This document shows positions 27,496 to 36,188 of a stretch of DNA of 64,000 bases, piece after piece. Position 1 is the stretch's first letter; each line of letters opens with the position of its first letter. The translations under genes and the position numbers were made by a program. This stretch comes from an uncultured Bacteroidales bacterium (GTDB taxonomy: Bacteria > Bacteroidota > Bacteroidia > Bacteroidales > Paludibacteraceae). Location: positions 62,001-126,000 of the forward strand of contig CACXCA010000025.1 in NCBI GenBank assembly GCA_902766045.1. Direction: 5' to 3'. The notes below the pieces were generated by a model. The model made no database searches, was not told the DNA's origin, and saw nothing but the letters and a program-made list of their open reading frames with translations.

Positions 27496-28951
27496 GCCCT
27501 ATTTTTTGATTAGCAAGTATTCCTAAATTTTTCTTGATCTGTTCCATCTTCTTCCAGGGAATGCGATCTGGAATGCTTTTCCCTCGATACGCCTGTTGCG
27601 CTAATCGTTCTATCTCTGAATGCTTTTCCTCCACCTTGGAGATTAGGCACAGAGGGAATCTCTGACCTCCGATTTCAATTTGTTCATGGTCGATTTGAAA
27701 GACAGAACCTATGATGTCTATGATTTGGTCGCTCAATATAATCACGTACGGATTGAATCTTAGAATTGTCTCTTCCAACCATTGGTGATTTCTCTGAAAC
27801 AATTCTTTCAACAAGTCTTTATTGATCCGCTCCTTTATCTCCTCGTCACTGATATTGGTTTTGTATTTGCTATCTGACTTATCATGTGTCTCAACGGGTA
27901 TTTGAATCGGTATCTTCGGAAGATATGGCAACTCGATGCAATGCTGATGGATTATGTCACTAGTATACAAGGATGAAGTATTGGCACCGAACAGATTCTT
28001 GACAACTATTACGGTAGGCTGATGTGTGTAACGACCGATGGAGCATGTATAGCAACAAGACGAACATACCATACAATCATATTCCTTCTTCTGTGAGCAA
28101 TAGTTTATGAAATCGTTAGGCGTGATGAAAATATTTTTTCTGTATGCTTCTATTCCCCAATCTAATGAATATTCGCATCCTTCGAAAAAAACATTATTGT
28201 TATCACCATGTGTGTCGCAAGGATGCCATCTGTCTATTTGAAATGTCTTGTCCTCACCGAACTTGGCAGGAATTTTTAATGTGAGCTTTTGCAGTTCGGG
28301 TGGCAATTGATCAAATTTTACCGGATTTTTTGGCGTGTTCATGCATTTCGGAAGGTATTCTGTCCAATATGGTTGATGATATAGATAATAAGGGGCAGAG
28401 GAGAAGTTCTTTGTGTAAATAACCTTTTTGTTTTCTTCGTCCCATCCTTCATTCATCCAAAATTCTTTTCTGTGGTATACTTTCGTTATTATTTTATTGT
28501 CAATCAAGAAATCATAAACAGAGCATTCCTTGGTGGTATCATTGCTGTCATCGCATTCATATTCATCAATCATATACAACCCTCTGCTTTTTGAAATGCA
28601 TATTTTTATCTCAAAACATTTGTCTTCAGCCAGTTTGAGAAAAATCTCCTCCTGTTTTAAATCAATTTGTATTATACTGTCATCACCCCAAAAATCATAA
28701 TTTTCAGGACTATGAGGATCTTCTATTAAATCATCTATTTGATCGTCATACAACTTTATGCCTAAAGTTGTATCATTATTATAATCATGATACCTAAATA
28801 CAAGATCTTCTGCACCAAACTGTTGATTTGCCAACCAAGGAACAGGTCCATTCTCATTGAAATCCATGATTCCAACGTTGCCGTCCTCATCAACCATGTA
28901 CCAAGCGGTTGACATGGAGTGAGTCGCAGGGTATTCTTTTCCGTTTTGCAT
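27488..28951 (-). CDS. Cys-rich protein of unknown function paired with radical SAM gene
   Basis: The 487-residue protein has no signal peptide. The start (MQNGKEYPATHSMSTAWYMVDEDGNVGIMDFNENGPVPW) resembles an N-terminal module I recall from several unannotated bacterial proteins (HSM-T-W-VD-DG-V---D--GP-P), without known function. In the middle, around residues 290-305, lies a Cys cluster (CMVCSSCCYTC), with further Cys at YCSQKK and FFEGCEYS, suggesting metal or Fe-S binding. The C-terminal part is helical and charged. Its 8-bp overlap with the radical SAM gene suggests it is a partner, substrate or scaffold of that enzyme. No family name can be given with confidence. Confidence 0.75.
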   Translation of the reverse strand: MQNGKEYPATHSMSTAWYMVDEDGNVGIMDFNENGPVPWLANQQFGAEDLVFRYHDYNNDTTLGIKLYDDQIDDLIEDPHSPENYDFWGDDSIIQIDLKQEEIFLKLAEDKCFEIKICISKSRGLYMIDEYECDDSNDTTKECSVYDFLIDNKIITKVYHRKEFWMNEGWDEENKKVIYTKNFSSAPYYLYHQPYWTEYLPKCMNTPKNPVKFDQLPPELQKLTLKIPAKFGEDKTFQIDRWHPCDTHGDNNNVFFEGCEYSLDWGIEAYRKNIFITPNDFINYCSQKKEYDCMVCSSCCYTCSIGRYTHQPTVIVVKNLFGANTSSLYTSDIIHQHCIELPYLPKIPIQIPVETHDKSDSKYKTNISDEEIKERINKDLLKELFQRNHQWLEETILRFNPYVIILSDQIIDIIGSVFQIDHEQIEIGGQRFPLCLISKVEEKHSEIERLAQQAYRGKSIPDRIPWKKMEQIKKNLGILANQKIGHD

Positions 28952-29094
28952 TGCTTTGCTTGTCTGATAAATATGTTTCTAACGATCTGACTTTTATCAC
29001 AAATATAATGATTAATCATTCGCAAAAAAAGAATCCCCGAAAAAAGGTATCTCTTTCCGAAAAACATATACCTGCTATAACCCTAAAATAATGT

Positions 29095-29102
29095 ACATTT
29101 GC
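29095..29102 (+). promoter_or_regulatory. Putative -7 element of araC-type gene
   Basis: TACATTTG matches TAnnTTTG and lies 18 bp before the start at 29121. The 169-bp divergent gap also has to hold the promoter of the Cys-rich gene on the other strand, which is not clear to me. Confidence 0.45.
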
Positions 29103-29120
29103 CAATAAACAATAAAGCAA

Positions 29121-30008
29121 ATGGACGAGATACATTTTGATTCGATACAACAATTCAACGACTACTACGGATTTGAAACATTGCATCCGCTTGTGAGCGT
29201 GGTGCGTTATGACAAACAATTGCCCATTGAGGAGTGTGTAGTGCATTACGGTGTCTATGCTCTCTTCTTGAAGGAGAACAAGGGTTGTAAACTTTCCTAC
29301 GGACGTACAAAATATGACTTCGACGAGATGACCGTCACTTCATTCGCACCCGGACAGAGCATTCATGTGGAACCGAATCCCGACGTACCCAACCCGAAAT
29401 GGACCGCTTTGCTCTTCCATCCTGATTTCTTGGCCCGCACTCAATTGGGACGACAAATCTCACGCTACGAGTTCTTCTCCTACTCAAGCAACGAGGCGCT
29501 CCACCTGTCAACTGGAGAAATAGAGATTTTCCGTAGCGTGCTGGATATGATCAAGCAGGAACTCCAACACGCCATCGACAAACACAGTCGCGAACTGATC
29601 GTGTCGAACATCGAACTGTTGCTGAACTATTGCCTGCGGTTCTACGACCGACAATTCATCACCCGCGAGGAGATCAATCATGTGACGGTTCAGAAGTTCG
29701 AATCTCTGCTAACTGATTATCTCGACAATCAGGCTGAGAAAAGGGGTATCCCGACAGTGGCCTATTTTGCAGACAAATGCAACCTCACGGCAGGATATTT
29801 CGGCGAACTGGTTAAGGTGGAGACAGGCAAAACAGCACAGGATTTTATCGCCGACAAAATTCTCCTCCGTGCCAAGGAACTGCTTAATAGTCAGACCCTC
29901 AGCATCGCGCAAGTGAGTGATCGATTGGGTTTCGGCTATCCGCAGCACTTCGTTCGCTTCTTCAAACGTAAAACGGGTAAGACACCGACGGAGTACCGTG
30001 CGGCATAA
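29121..30008 (+). CDS. AraC-family transcriptional regulator
   Basis: The 295-residue protein has an N-terminal cupin-like sensor region (about 20-150) and a C-terminal AraC DNA-binding domain with two helix-turn-helix motifs: VAYFADKCNLTAGYFGELVKVETGKTAQDF and TLSIAQVSDRLGFGYPQHFVRFFKRKTGKTPTEYR. The N-terminus (FDSIQQFNDYYGFETLHPLVSVV) is typical of Bacteroidota AraC regulators next to oxidoreductase genes. GC content is clearly higher than in flanking genes, with many C-ending codons. It lies just before the flavodoxin-fusion, hydrolase and alcohol dehydrogenase genes and probably regulates them. Confidence 0.9.
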   Translation: MDEIHFDSIQQFNDYYGFETLHPLVSVVRYDKQLPIEECVVHYGVYALFLKENKGCKLSYGRTKYDFDEMTVTSFAPGQSIHVEPNPDVPNPKWTALLFHPDFLARTQLGRQISRYEFFSYSSNEALHLSTGEIEIFRSVLDMIKQELQHAIDKHSRELIVSNIELLLNYCLRFYDRQFITREEINHVTVQKFESLLTDYLDNQAEKRGIPTVAYFADKCNLTAGYFGELVKVETGKTAQDFIADKILLRAKELLNSQTLSIAQVSDRLGFGYPQHFVRFFKRKTGKTPTEYRAA

Positions 30009-30104
30009 AGTCTCTTTATGTATAGGAAACACCCGTCATATCACATCCCAAATATTGGTAATTTCCCCCATAATTCATCAACCAAGTCTTAGCTGTGCTT
30101 GGTG

Positions 30105-30112
30105 TATCTTTG
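30105..30112 (+). promoter_or_regulatory. Putative -7 element of flavodoxin-fusion gene
   Basis: TATCTTTG, a full match to TAnnTTTG, lies 26 bp before the start at 30139. No TTG is found at the expected -33 distance, which would fit a promoter that needs an activator such as the adjacent AraC protein. Confidence 0.5.
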
Positions 30113-30138
30113 GATTATAATTTAAAACAGTTATTGCC

Positions 30139-31230
30139 ATGAGAAAAATTCTTTTTTTGTTATCCGGATTGCTGATGATTAGCGGTGTGTTCGCTCAAAA
30201 TACACTGGTGGTTTATTATAGCTATACAAATAATGTCCGTTCAATTGTTAATGAATTATCGAACCATTTGGACGTTGACATTGTGGAGATCCTGCCTGCG
30301 GAAGAGGGATTGAGGTATGAAGCGGATAACTATGCTATCGGAAGTGCTTTGATATCAGCCATACGCAACAATCCCGATGATGCGGAGAGTTACCCTGCCA
30401 TCAAACCCGTTGACATTGATTTCAGCAGATATGACAACGTTATCATCGCCACTCCGCTTTGGTGGAGTAATATGGCAGCACCCATGCAATCCTTTCTGTT
30501 CCAAAATGGTGACGAGATGGGAGGGAAAAACATAAGTTTGATCGTATCGAGTGCCAGCAGCGGCATATCATCGGTTGTGGCGGATGCTAAAAGGCTTATA
30601 CCTGAGGGAAATTTCATAGAAGAGGCTCTATGGATAAATAATAACAATCGTAGTAATATGCCGACACTACTCGAAGCATGGATTCGAAATATAAAAAGTT
30701 CAAAACACATGACAGAAAAACTATCTATTACGGTTGGTAATACAACGTATTTAGCCACGCTGGTTGATAATCGTTCCACACAAGCTCTTGTTGCCGCACT
30801 GAAGGAGTCTCCTATCACCTATAAGGCTCAGGATTATGGCAATTTTGAAAAAGTTGGTTCTTTAGGTTGCACGTTTCCAACAAATAATGAAGAAACGACT
30901 ACGGAGCCAGGAGATATTGTCCTATACAATGGAAATCAGATGGTGATTTTTTATGGCACGAATTCATGGAGCTATACCCGTTTGGGAAAAATTGATAATA
31001 TTACAGTCGATCAATTAAAGAATTTTCTTGGTGATGGCGATTGTACAATAACACTTTCATTATTGTCACAGTCTGTCAGCGGATTTGCTGATACAGCATT
31101 CTCTCTGAAAGGCAAAGGAGTAGGGTTGGGAACTAACAAATACGACCTGCAAGGACGAGAAGTGGAGTCGTGCGGAACGGGTCGGATTTATATCCAAAAT
31201 GGAGAAAAGTGGATGAAAACTGATAAGTAA
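30139..31230 (+). CDS. Exported flavodoxin / cyclophilin-like fusion protein
   Basis: The 363-residue protein starts with a signal peptide (MRKILFLLSGLLMISGVFAQ). Residues ~20-190 form a flavodoxin-like domain: the FMN-phosphate loop is YYSYTNNVRSI in place of the usual T/SxTGNT, and ATPLWWSNMAAPMQSFL matches the flavodoxin_4 type. Residues ~195-315 are a cyclophilin-like (Cyclophil_like2) domain (ITVGNTTYLATLVDNRSTQAL...PGDIVLYNGNQMVIFYGTNSWSYTRLGKI). The last ~35 residues (KYDLQGREVESCGTGRIYIQNGEKWMK) look like a T9SS-type sorting tail. A periplasmic or exported flavodoxin is unusual. It is followed after 35 bp by the hydrolase lipoprotein and probably functions in a redox route with it. 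Confidence 0.85.
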   Translation: MRKILFLLSGLLMISGVFAQNTLVVYYSYTNNVRSIVNELSNHLDVDIVEILPAEEGLRYEADNYAIGSALISAIRNNPDDAESYPAIKPVDIDFSRYDNVIIATPLWWSNMAAPMQSFLFQNGDEMGGKNISLIVSSASSGISSVVADAKRLIPEGNFIEEALWINNNNRSNMPTLLEAWIRNIKSSKHMTEKLSITVGNTTYLATLVDNRSTQALVAALKESPITYKAQDYGNFEKVGSLGCTFPTNNEETTTEPGDIVLYNGNQMVIFYGTNSWSYTRLGKIDNITVDQLKNFLGDGDCTITLSLLSQSVSGFADTAFSLKGKGVGLGTNKYDLQGREVESCGTGRIYIQNGEKWMKTDK

Positions 31231-31265
31231 GCATTTAATAAAGCATAAATACAAACAGATTTAAT

Positions 31266-32351
31266 ATGAAAAACATAATGTTAATCAGTGCGTGTGTGGC
31301 CATGTTGATGGGCTGCTCGCAACCAAAACAAGAAGCAAATATGGATAATCAGGAAACAACCCTTACCCAGGAATGGGACAAAGTATTCCCTAAAAGTGAC
31401 AAGGTTGAACATAAGAAAATCACGTTCCACAACCGTTACGGAATTGAATTGGTGGCGGATATGTACGTGCCCCAAAATGCACAAGGAAGATTGGCTGCAA
31501 TCGCCGTTTCGGGACCGTTCGGAGCGGTAAAAGAGCAGACCAGCGGATTGTATGCGCAACACATGGCGGAACGTGGGTTCCTTACGATTGCCTTCGACCC
31601 TTCGTTCACAGGAGAGAGTGGGGGAGAACCTCGACGGATGGCTTCGCCTGACATCAATACGGAAGACTTCTTGGCAGCTGTTGATTACTTGTCAAACCTT
31701 GAAAACGTTGACCCTGAGAAGATTGGCATCATCGGCATTTGCGGTTGGGGCGGAATGTCCATCAATGCGGCGGCACTCGACCCGAGGATCAAGGCGACGG
31801 TGGCTTCCACGATGTATGACATGAGCAAGGTAACCATTGAAGGCTATTTTGCGAGTGAAAACACACCTGCGCAGCGTATGGAAAAACGCAAAGCAATCGC
31901 CGCACAACGTACCATAGACTACAAAACGGGCTCGTACAAACGTGCAGGAGGTGTCATCGACCCTTTGCCTGACGACGCTCCGTGGTTTGTGAAAGATTAT
32001 TACGACTACTATAAGACGCCACGTGGCTATCATGAACGGAGTGGAAATTCTAACGATGGATGGAACGTCATCGGTTGCCAGTCGTTCCTCAACCAACCGT
32101 TACTCTGCTATGCCAACGAAATCACTACGCCTGTACTTTTGATCCATGGAGAAAAAGCGCATAGCCGTTATTTCAGCGAATATGCCTTTGAGAAAATGAC
32201 AGGCAAAAAATGCGACGGGAAAAGCATGATTGACGGTAATAAAGAGATATTGATTATCCCTAATGCAGTCCATACCGACCTCTATGACGACCGTGCGGGC
32301 GTGATTCCATACGATAAGATAGAAGCGTTTTTCAAAGAGAATCTGAAATGA
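31266..32351 (+). CDS. Alpha/beta-hydrolase lipoprotein with atypical nucleophile elbow
   Basis: The 361-residue protein has lipobox LMGC (Cys17). The hydrolase fold is recognised by GFLTIAFDPSFTGESGGEPR, DFLAAVDYLSNLENVDPEKIGIIG and the C-terminal LLIHGEKAHS and His336 (NAVHTDL), as in YcjY/DLH-like hydrolases. The elbow reads GICGWGG (about residues 156-162), where related enzymes have GICASGG or GxSxG: the usual serine position is Trp, with a Cys two residues earlier. Either Cys is the nucleophile or the protein is not a standard esterase. GC content is raised. It lies 35 bp after the flavodoxin fusion. Confidence 0.82.
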   Translation: MKNIMLISACVAMLMGCSQPKQEANMDNQETTLTQEWDKVFPKSDKVEHKKITFHNRYGIELVADMYVPQNAQGRLAAIAVSGPFGAVKEQTSGLYAQHMAERGFLTIAFDPSFTGESGGEPRRMASPDINTEDFLAAVDYLSNLENVDPEKIGIIGICGWGGMSINAAALDPRIKATVASTMYDMSKVTIEGYFASENTPAQRMEKRKAIAAQRTIDYKTGSYKRAGGVIDPLPDDAPWFVKDYYDYYKTPRGYHERSGNSNDGWNVIGCQSFLNQPLLCYANEITTPVLLIHGEKAHSRYFSEYAFEKMTGKKCDGKSMIDGNKEILIIPNAVHTDLYDDRAGVIPYDKIEAFFKENLK

Positions 32352-32406
32352 TTTGTTTAACATCTGCGTTATGACTGAAAAAGCATTTCAGAATGAAAAA
32401 ATACCG

Positions 32407-32414
32407 TACATTTG
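32407..32414 (+). promoter_or_regulatory. Putative -7 element of alcohol dehydrogenase gene
   Basis: TACATTTG, identical to the site before the araC-type gene, lies 38 bp before the start at 32453. No clear -33 TTG is present. Confidence 0.45.
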
Positions 32415-32452
32415 TAAGTAACAAGTGTTGTCGAAATTAAAACGAATAAAAT

Positions 32453-33625
32453 ATGCAAGGTAATTTCTCTTACTATAACCCCACCAAACTATATTTTGGT
32501 GATGAGTCTTTGAACTTTCTCAAAGACGAGCTGAAGAACTTCGGTCCCGTGGTGTTGCTGAACTATGGTAGTGGCAGTGTGAAACGTAATGGTATCTATG
32601 ACCAAGTGGTGGCTATTCTGAAAGAGGCTGGCAAAACCATTGTGGAGAATCCGGGTGTGATGACCAATCCCACGCTGGAGAAACTGAACGAGGGTGTGAA
32701 AATTGCCCGAGAGAACAACGTGGACCTGATTCTCGCCCTAGGTGGTGGCAGTGTGTGCGACTACTCGAAAGCGGTGGCAGCCTCAGTTTACTACGAAGGT
32801 GACTACTGGGATAGGTTCTGGTTGAAACAGAAACAGCCCGATGCCGATCAGAAATTGTTGCCTGTGGGTTGTGTGCTGACGATGGCTGGCACAGGTTCGG
32901 AGATGAATGCTGGCACAGTGATTACCGATGCGGAGCACACATTCAAGGTGGGTCACGTGTTCGACAGCCGTCTGATGCCGAAGTTTTCTATTCTAAACCC
33001 GAAGTTCACGATGACTGTGCCTGAAAACCAGATGAAGGCGGGCATCTACGACATCATGAACCACATCATGGAGCAGTACTTCTCTGATTTCGACGACAAT
33101 ACCAGCGACTATCTGTCAGAGGGACTAATGCGTTCTGTGATTCACAGCAGCCGTATTGCCGTTAAGAATCCGCAGGACTACGAAGCCCGCTCGAACATCA
33201 TGTGGACAGCTACATGGGCGCTGAACACGCTCATCGGACTGGGCAAGAAGGAGGACTGGATGGTACACATGATTGGTCACAGTGTGGGAGCTTGGACACA
33301 TGCCCCTCATGGCTATGCATTGGCTTCTGTCTCAATGGCATACTATCGTCGTGCCATGAAGAACGGGTTGCCTAAGTTTGTGCGTTTCGCCAAGAACGTG
33401 TGGAATATATCAGCCGATGGCCTGACTGATGAACAATTGGCCGAAAAGGGATTGCAAGCCCTAAAAGATTGGATGTTGGAGATTGGCTTGCCACTCACCA
33501 TCAGCGAGATAGGAGCTACCAACGAGATGATTCCTGGCATTACAGAAACCACAGTGATTTATCCAGCAGGTTATCTGAATCTCAGCAAAGAAGATGTGAC
33601 GGAGATATTAAAGGAGAGTATGTGA
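32453..33625 (+). CDS. Iron-containing alcohol dehydrogenase (butanol-dehydrogenase type)
   Basis: The 390-residue cytoplasmic NAD(P)H-dependent enzyme probably reduces aldehydes to alcohols, like YqhD/BdhA. It shows the nucleotide-binding part ALGGGSVCDYSKAVAA, TMAGTGSEMN, and the metal-ligand region with IYDIMNHIMEQYF, HMIGHSVGAWTHAPHGYALA (His ligands). Full-length and typical. Codon use is GC-richer than in the surrounding genes, as in the AraC and hydrolase genes, supporting a common origin of the 29.1-33.6 kb block. Confidence 0.92.
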   Translation: MQGNFSYYNPTKLYFGDESLNFLKDELKNFGPVVLLNYGSGSVKRNGIYDQVVAILKEAGKTIVENPGVMTNPTLEKLNEGVKIARENNVDLILALGGGSVCDYSKAVAASVYYEGDYWDRFWLKQKQPDADQKLLPVGCVLTMAGTGSEMNAGTVITDAEHTFKVGHVFDSRLMPKFSILNPKFTMTVPENQMKAGIYDIMNHIMEQYFSDFDDNTSDYLSEGLMRSVIHSSRIAVKNPQDYEARSNIMWTATWALNTLIGLGKKEDWMVHMIGHSVGAWTHAPHGYALASVSMAYYRRAMKNGLPKFVRFAKNVWNISADGLTDEQLAEKGLQALKDWMLEIGLPLTISEIGATNEMIPGITETTVIYPAGYLNLSKEDVTEILKESM

Positions 33626-33689
33626 TGAGATAAATAATAAACGAATCAAGACACTCATTTCCTATATGTAATTTAAACCAACTTCTTAT

Positions 33690-34424
33690 ATGAATACAAA
33701 ACGTTTAGGTATCATTATTTTTGCCATTATGCTACCATTTATGATTTGGGCAAATGAAGAAACCTATGTTGTAAAGATTGCTCCAAGGGGAATGAATAAA
33801 CTCTTTGCGGGTATTTATAATGTCGTAGACATTTCAGTTGCTGGCGTTCCTCAATCCGATTTAAAAGTAGCATTCACAAATGCTATGGCACAAAAAATAG
33901 GAGAGGAAAGCTTTAGAGTCAAACCTATAAAAATGGAACAAGAATGCGTAATAACCGTATTCGTTAAAGATGTCGAACAAGAAGTAGGGGTACAGTCTTT
34001 CCGTGTCTTAGCACTACCATTACCTGAAGCATACTTGGATACTGAGTATAAAGTTGACAGCTTGACTAAAATATCCGATATTCCAAAAGCAAACTTGGAT
34101 ATTCGTAATAACGCAGGTGGAGGAAAAATAAACAAAGAAAGTTTGCTCGCAATCAAAGGCATAACAGCAAAATTAGCCACCTATATGTATGATATTTTCG
34201 ACACAGAACCATGTTTCCAAGTACTTGAATTCAATATGAAGTTCTTTGAAAAGAATGGAGAAGTGACGGTCCTTCATTCCGCCTCAAGCGAAATCACTGA
34301 TCAAATGCGTGAGAAGTTGAAAAATGTAGAAAAAGGCACCACCTTTTATGTGACGGATATCATGGTACAATCGTCAGATAGATTAAGAAGAAAATTGCGT
34401 CCCATTGAGATAATTGTCAAATAA
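33690..34424 (+). CDS. Exported protein resembling C-terminal domains of GldM
   Basis: The 244-residue protein has a signal peptide (MNTKRLGIIIFAIMLPFMIWA). VVKIAPRGMNKLFAGIYNVVDISVAGVPQSDL resembles the start of the C-terminal periplasmic domains of GldM (MNVLYRGVDNPxxISVPG), the T9SS motor shaft subunit. The second half (ITAKLATYMYDIFDTEPCFQVLEFNMKFFEKNGE...) also matches the GldM end domain in outline. The GldM N-terminal membrane helix and long stalk are absent. It may therefore be a free periplasmic GldM-C paralog. GC drops back to the local average here, and the gene ends in a terminator shared with the convergent BspA-like gene. Confidence 0.65.
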   Translation: MNTKRLGIIIFAIMLPFMIWANEETYVVKIAPRGMNKLFAGIYNVVDISVAGVPQSDLKVAFTNAMAQKIGEESFRVKPIKMEQECVITVFVKDVEQEVGVQSFRVLALPLPEAYLDTEYKVDSLTKISDIPKANLDIRNNAGGGKINKESLLAIKGITAKLATYMYDIFDTEPCFQVLEFNMKFFEKNGEVTVLHSASSEITDQMREKLKNVEKGTTFYVTDIMVQSSDRLRRKLRPIEIIVK

Positions 34425-34459
34425 ACGAAATGACAAATGGTAATAGACAATAATAAGAA

Positions 34460-34493
34460 AAAAGAGACGACACCACGTATCGTCTCTTTTCTC
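34460..34493. terminator. Bidirectional terminator
   Basis: AAAAGAGACGA / TCGTCTCTTTT, 11-bp stem with a 9-nt loop, has A-run and T-run flanks. It lies between the convergent GldM-C-like and BspA-like genes. Confidence 0.85.
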
Positions 34494-34510
34494 TTATATC
34501 AATAGCATTA

Positions 34511-35917
34511 TTACAACTCCACTTTCAAACTGACGTTTCCAGACTTGACGACGTAAATGCCGTGTTGAGGAACATCCACGCTTTGTGATTTTTCATTCAT
34601 CTTTTTCACAAGTCTACCGTTGATGTCAAAGATCTCAACTGGCATCGTGGCTCCAGTGTATGTGATTTTCCCGTCTGCTGCCCATGCTTTAAACGATGCG
34701 TCTGAAACGTGTTCTGCGACATCTGTTCCATCATAGACTACATTCCAACCCTCTGGAATATAGCTAACCCCATACTCTAAAGATAGTTTTTCGGAACAAT
34801 GAAATATTCCTGTAGGCGCAACGTTTTCTACCCAAGAATCCGTTCCCTCACCATTATACCAGGAGTCAAAGCCAACCTTTATCTTTTGTAAATTTTTACA
34901 ATTTTGAAACATTCCATCATAACAACCCTCAGCCAAATCTATCGCAGGCAATTCAGGTGCTTGGGTTAGACTTTGGCAATTTAAAAACATATCTCCATAA
35001 CAACCCTCAGCCAAATTCATCGCTGGTAATTCTGGTGCTTGTGTCAGCCTTTTGCAATCTGAAAACATCCCGAAATAACAAAGCTCAGTCAACGTAGTAG
35101 CTGGCAGCTCGGGTGCTTGCGTCAAATTGGTGCAACCCGAAAACATATACATATAACAATCAACTGTCAATGTGGTGGCTGGCAGTTCGGGCGCTTGCGT
35201 CAGACTTGTGCAGCTACAGAACATTCCCCAATAACAACTCTCAGCCAACGTAGTAGCTGGCAGTTCGGGTGCTTGTGCCAGACTGACGCAACCCCAAAAC
35301 ATTTCTTCATAACAACCATCCGCCAAATTTGTTGCAGGCAATTCAGGTGCTTGGATTAGACTGTGGCAACCCCAAAACATATGTGCATAACAGAGTCTGG
35401 ACAACGTTGTGGCAGGCAATTTTGACGCTTGGGTAAGATTTGAACAACCCCAAAACATTTCTTCATAACAACGATCCGCCAAATTTATCGCAGGCAATTC
35501 AGGTGCTTGGGTTAGACTTTTACAATCATAGAAAAGAGAATTAAAACAATATTCAGAAGGAATAGTTTTGCTTTCTCCAATCCCGTCTATCAGACTCATC
35601 ACACTGCCGCTCGCGGCAATCTTACCTTGCATATGAAATTCTGTATAATGATCCCCTCCACTAAACCCATCAGGGTTATATCCTCTTAACAGTGCCTTGT
35701 CTCCCTTTTTTTCAAAACTAACAACTATATCATTCTTCAATACAATCCATGTTTTCCCATCATCGAGGGAATATTCCACATTAGGATTATTGTCACCCCT
35801 ATTTTTTATACAAAATGAAGAACTGTCCTCTTCTGCGGTGAATGTCAAGTAGTTGGATGCGGATGCAAATAAGGCAAAACAAGACATTAACAGTGCAAGA
35901 AAAAATTTCTTTGTCAT
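34511..35917 (-). CDS. BspA-like surface protein with 26-residue Cys repeats and T9SS-like tail
   Basis: The 468-residue protein has a signal peptide (MTKKFFLALLMSCFALFASA). After ~115 residues come eight full repeats plus a partial one of 26 residues (78 bp), consensus CYxxMFxGCxSLTQAPELPATTLAEG, a BspA/leucine-rich-like ladder with two Cys per unit. The C-terminus has a PVEIFDINGRLVKKMNEKSQSVDVPQHGIYVVKSGNVSLKVEL tail, a T9SS type A-like sorting domain. It is probably a surface-exposed protein that binds host or bacterial surfaces; that function is inferred from the BspA family. The repeats are well conserved at DNA level, so unit number may vary between strains. Confidence 0.85.
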   Translation of the reverse strand: MTKKFFLALLMSCFALFASASNYLTFTAEEDSSSFCIKNRGDNNPNVEYSLDDGKTWIVLKNDIVVSFEKKGDKALLRGYNPDGFSGGDHYTEFHMQGKIAASGSVMSLIDGIGESKTIPSEYCFNSLFYDCKSLTQAPELPAINLADRCYEEMFWGCSNLTQASKLPATTLSRLCYAHMFWGCHSLIQAPELPATNLADGCYEEMFWGCVSLAQAPELPATTLAESCYWGMFCSCTSLTQAPELPATTLTVDCYMYMFSGCTNLTQAPELPATTLTELCYFGMFSDCKRLTQAPELPAMNLAEGCYGDMFLNCQSLTQAPELPAIDLAEGCYDGMFQNCKNLQKIKVGFDSWYNGEGTDSWVENVAPTGIFHCSEKLSLEYGVSYIPEGWNVVYDGTDVAEHVSDASFKAWAADGKITYTGATMPVEIFDINGRLVKKMNEKSQSVDVPQHGIYVVKSGNVSLKVEL

Positions 35918-36163
35918 TTCTTTTTGTTGTTTAGTTTGTGCAGATTCTATAAGTTTATTTTCTGCATTCGCAAGAATCTATTAAGTCGAATGCCGAAAGG
36001 TTGATTGTCAGGAAATAAACCTCAATCAATTTTATCCAAAAGTGACGCCAAAATTAATAATAATTTATCCAAGACACAAGGCAAATCCCAAAACATGGAC
36101 GAAATTTCTTCGTTTTTTTACCAAAAGTAGGGGCGAAAAAATCTTATATCTCTCTTAATTTAT

Positions 36164-36171
36164 TAACTTTG
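36164..36171 (+). promoter_or_regulatory. Putative -7 element of uvrA
   Basis: TAACTTTG matches TAnnTTTG, 17 bp before the uvrA start. The rest of the 271-bp divergent gap shows no gene. Confidence 0.45.
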
Positions 36172-36188
36172 TATTTCATTTCGAAGTT

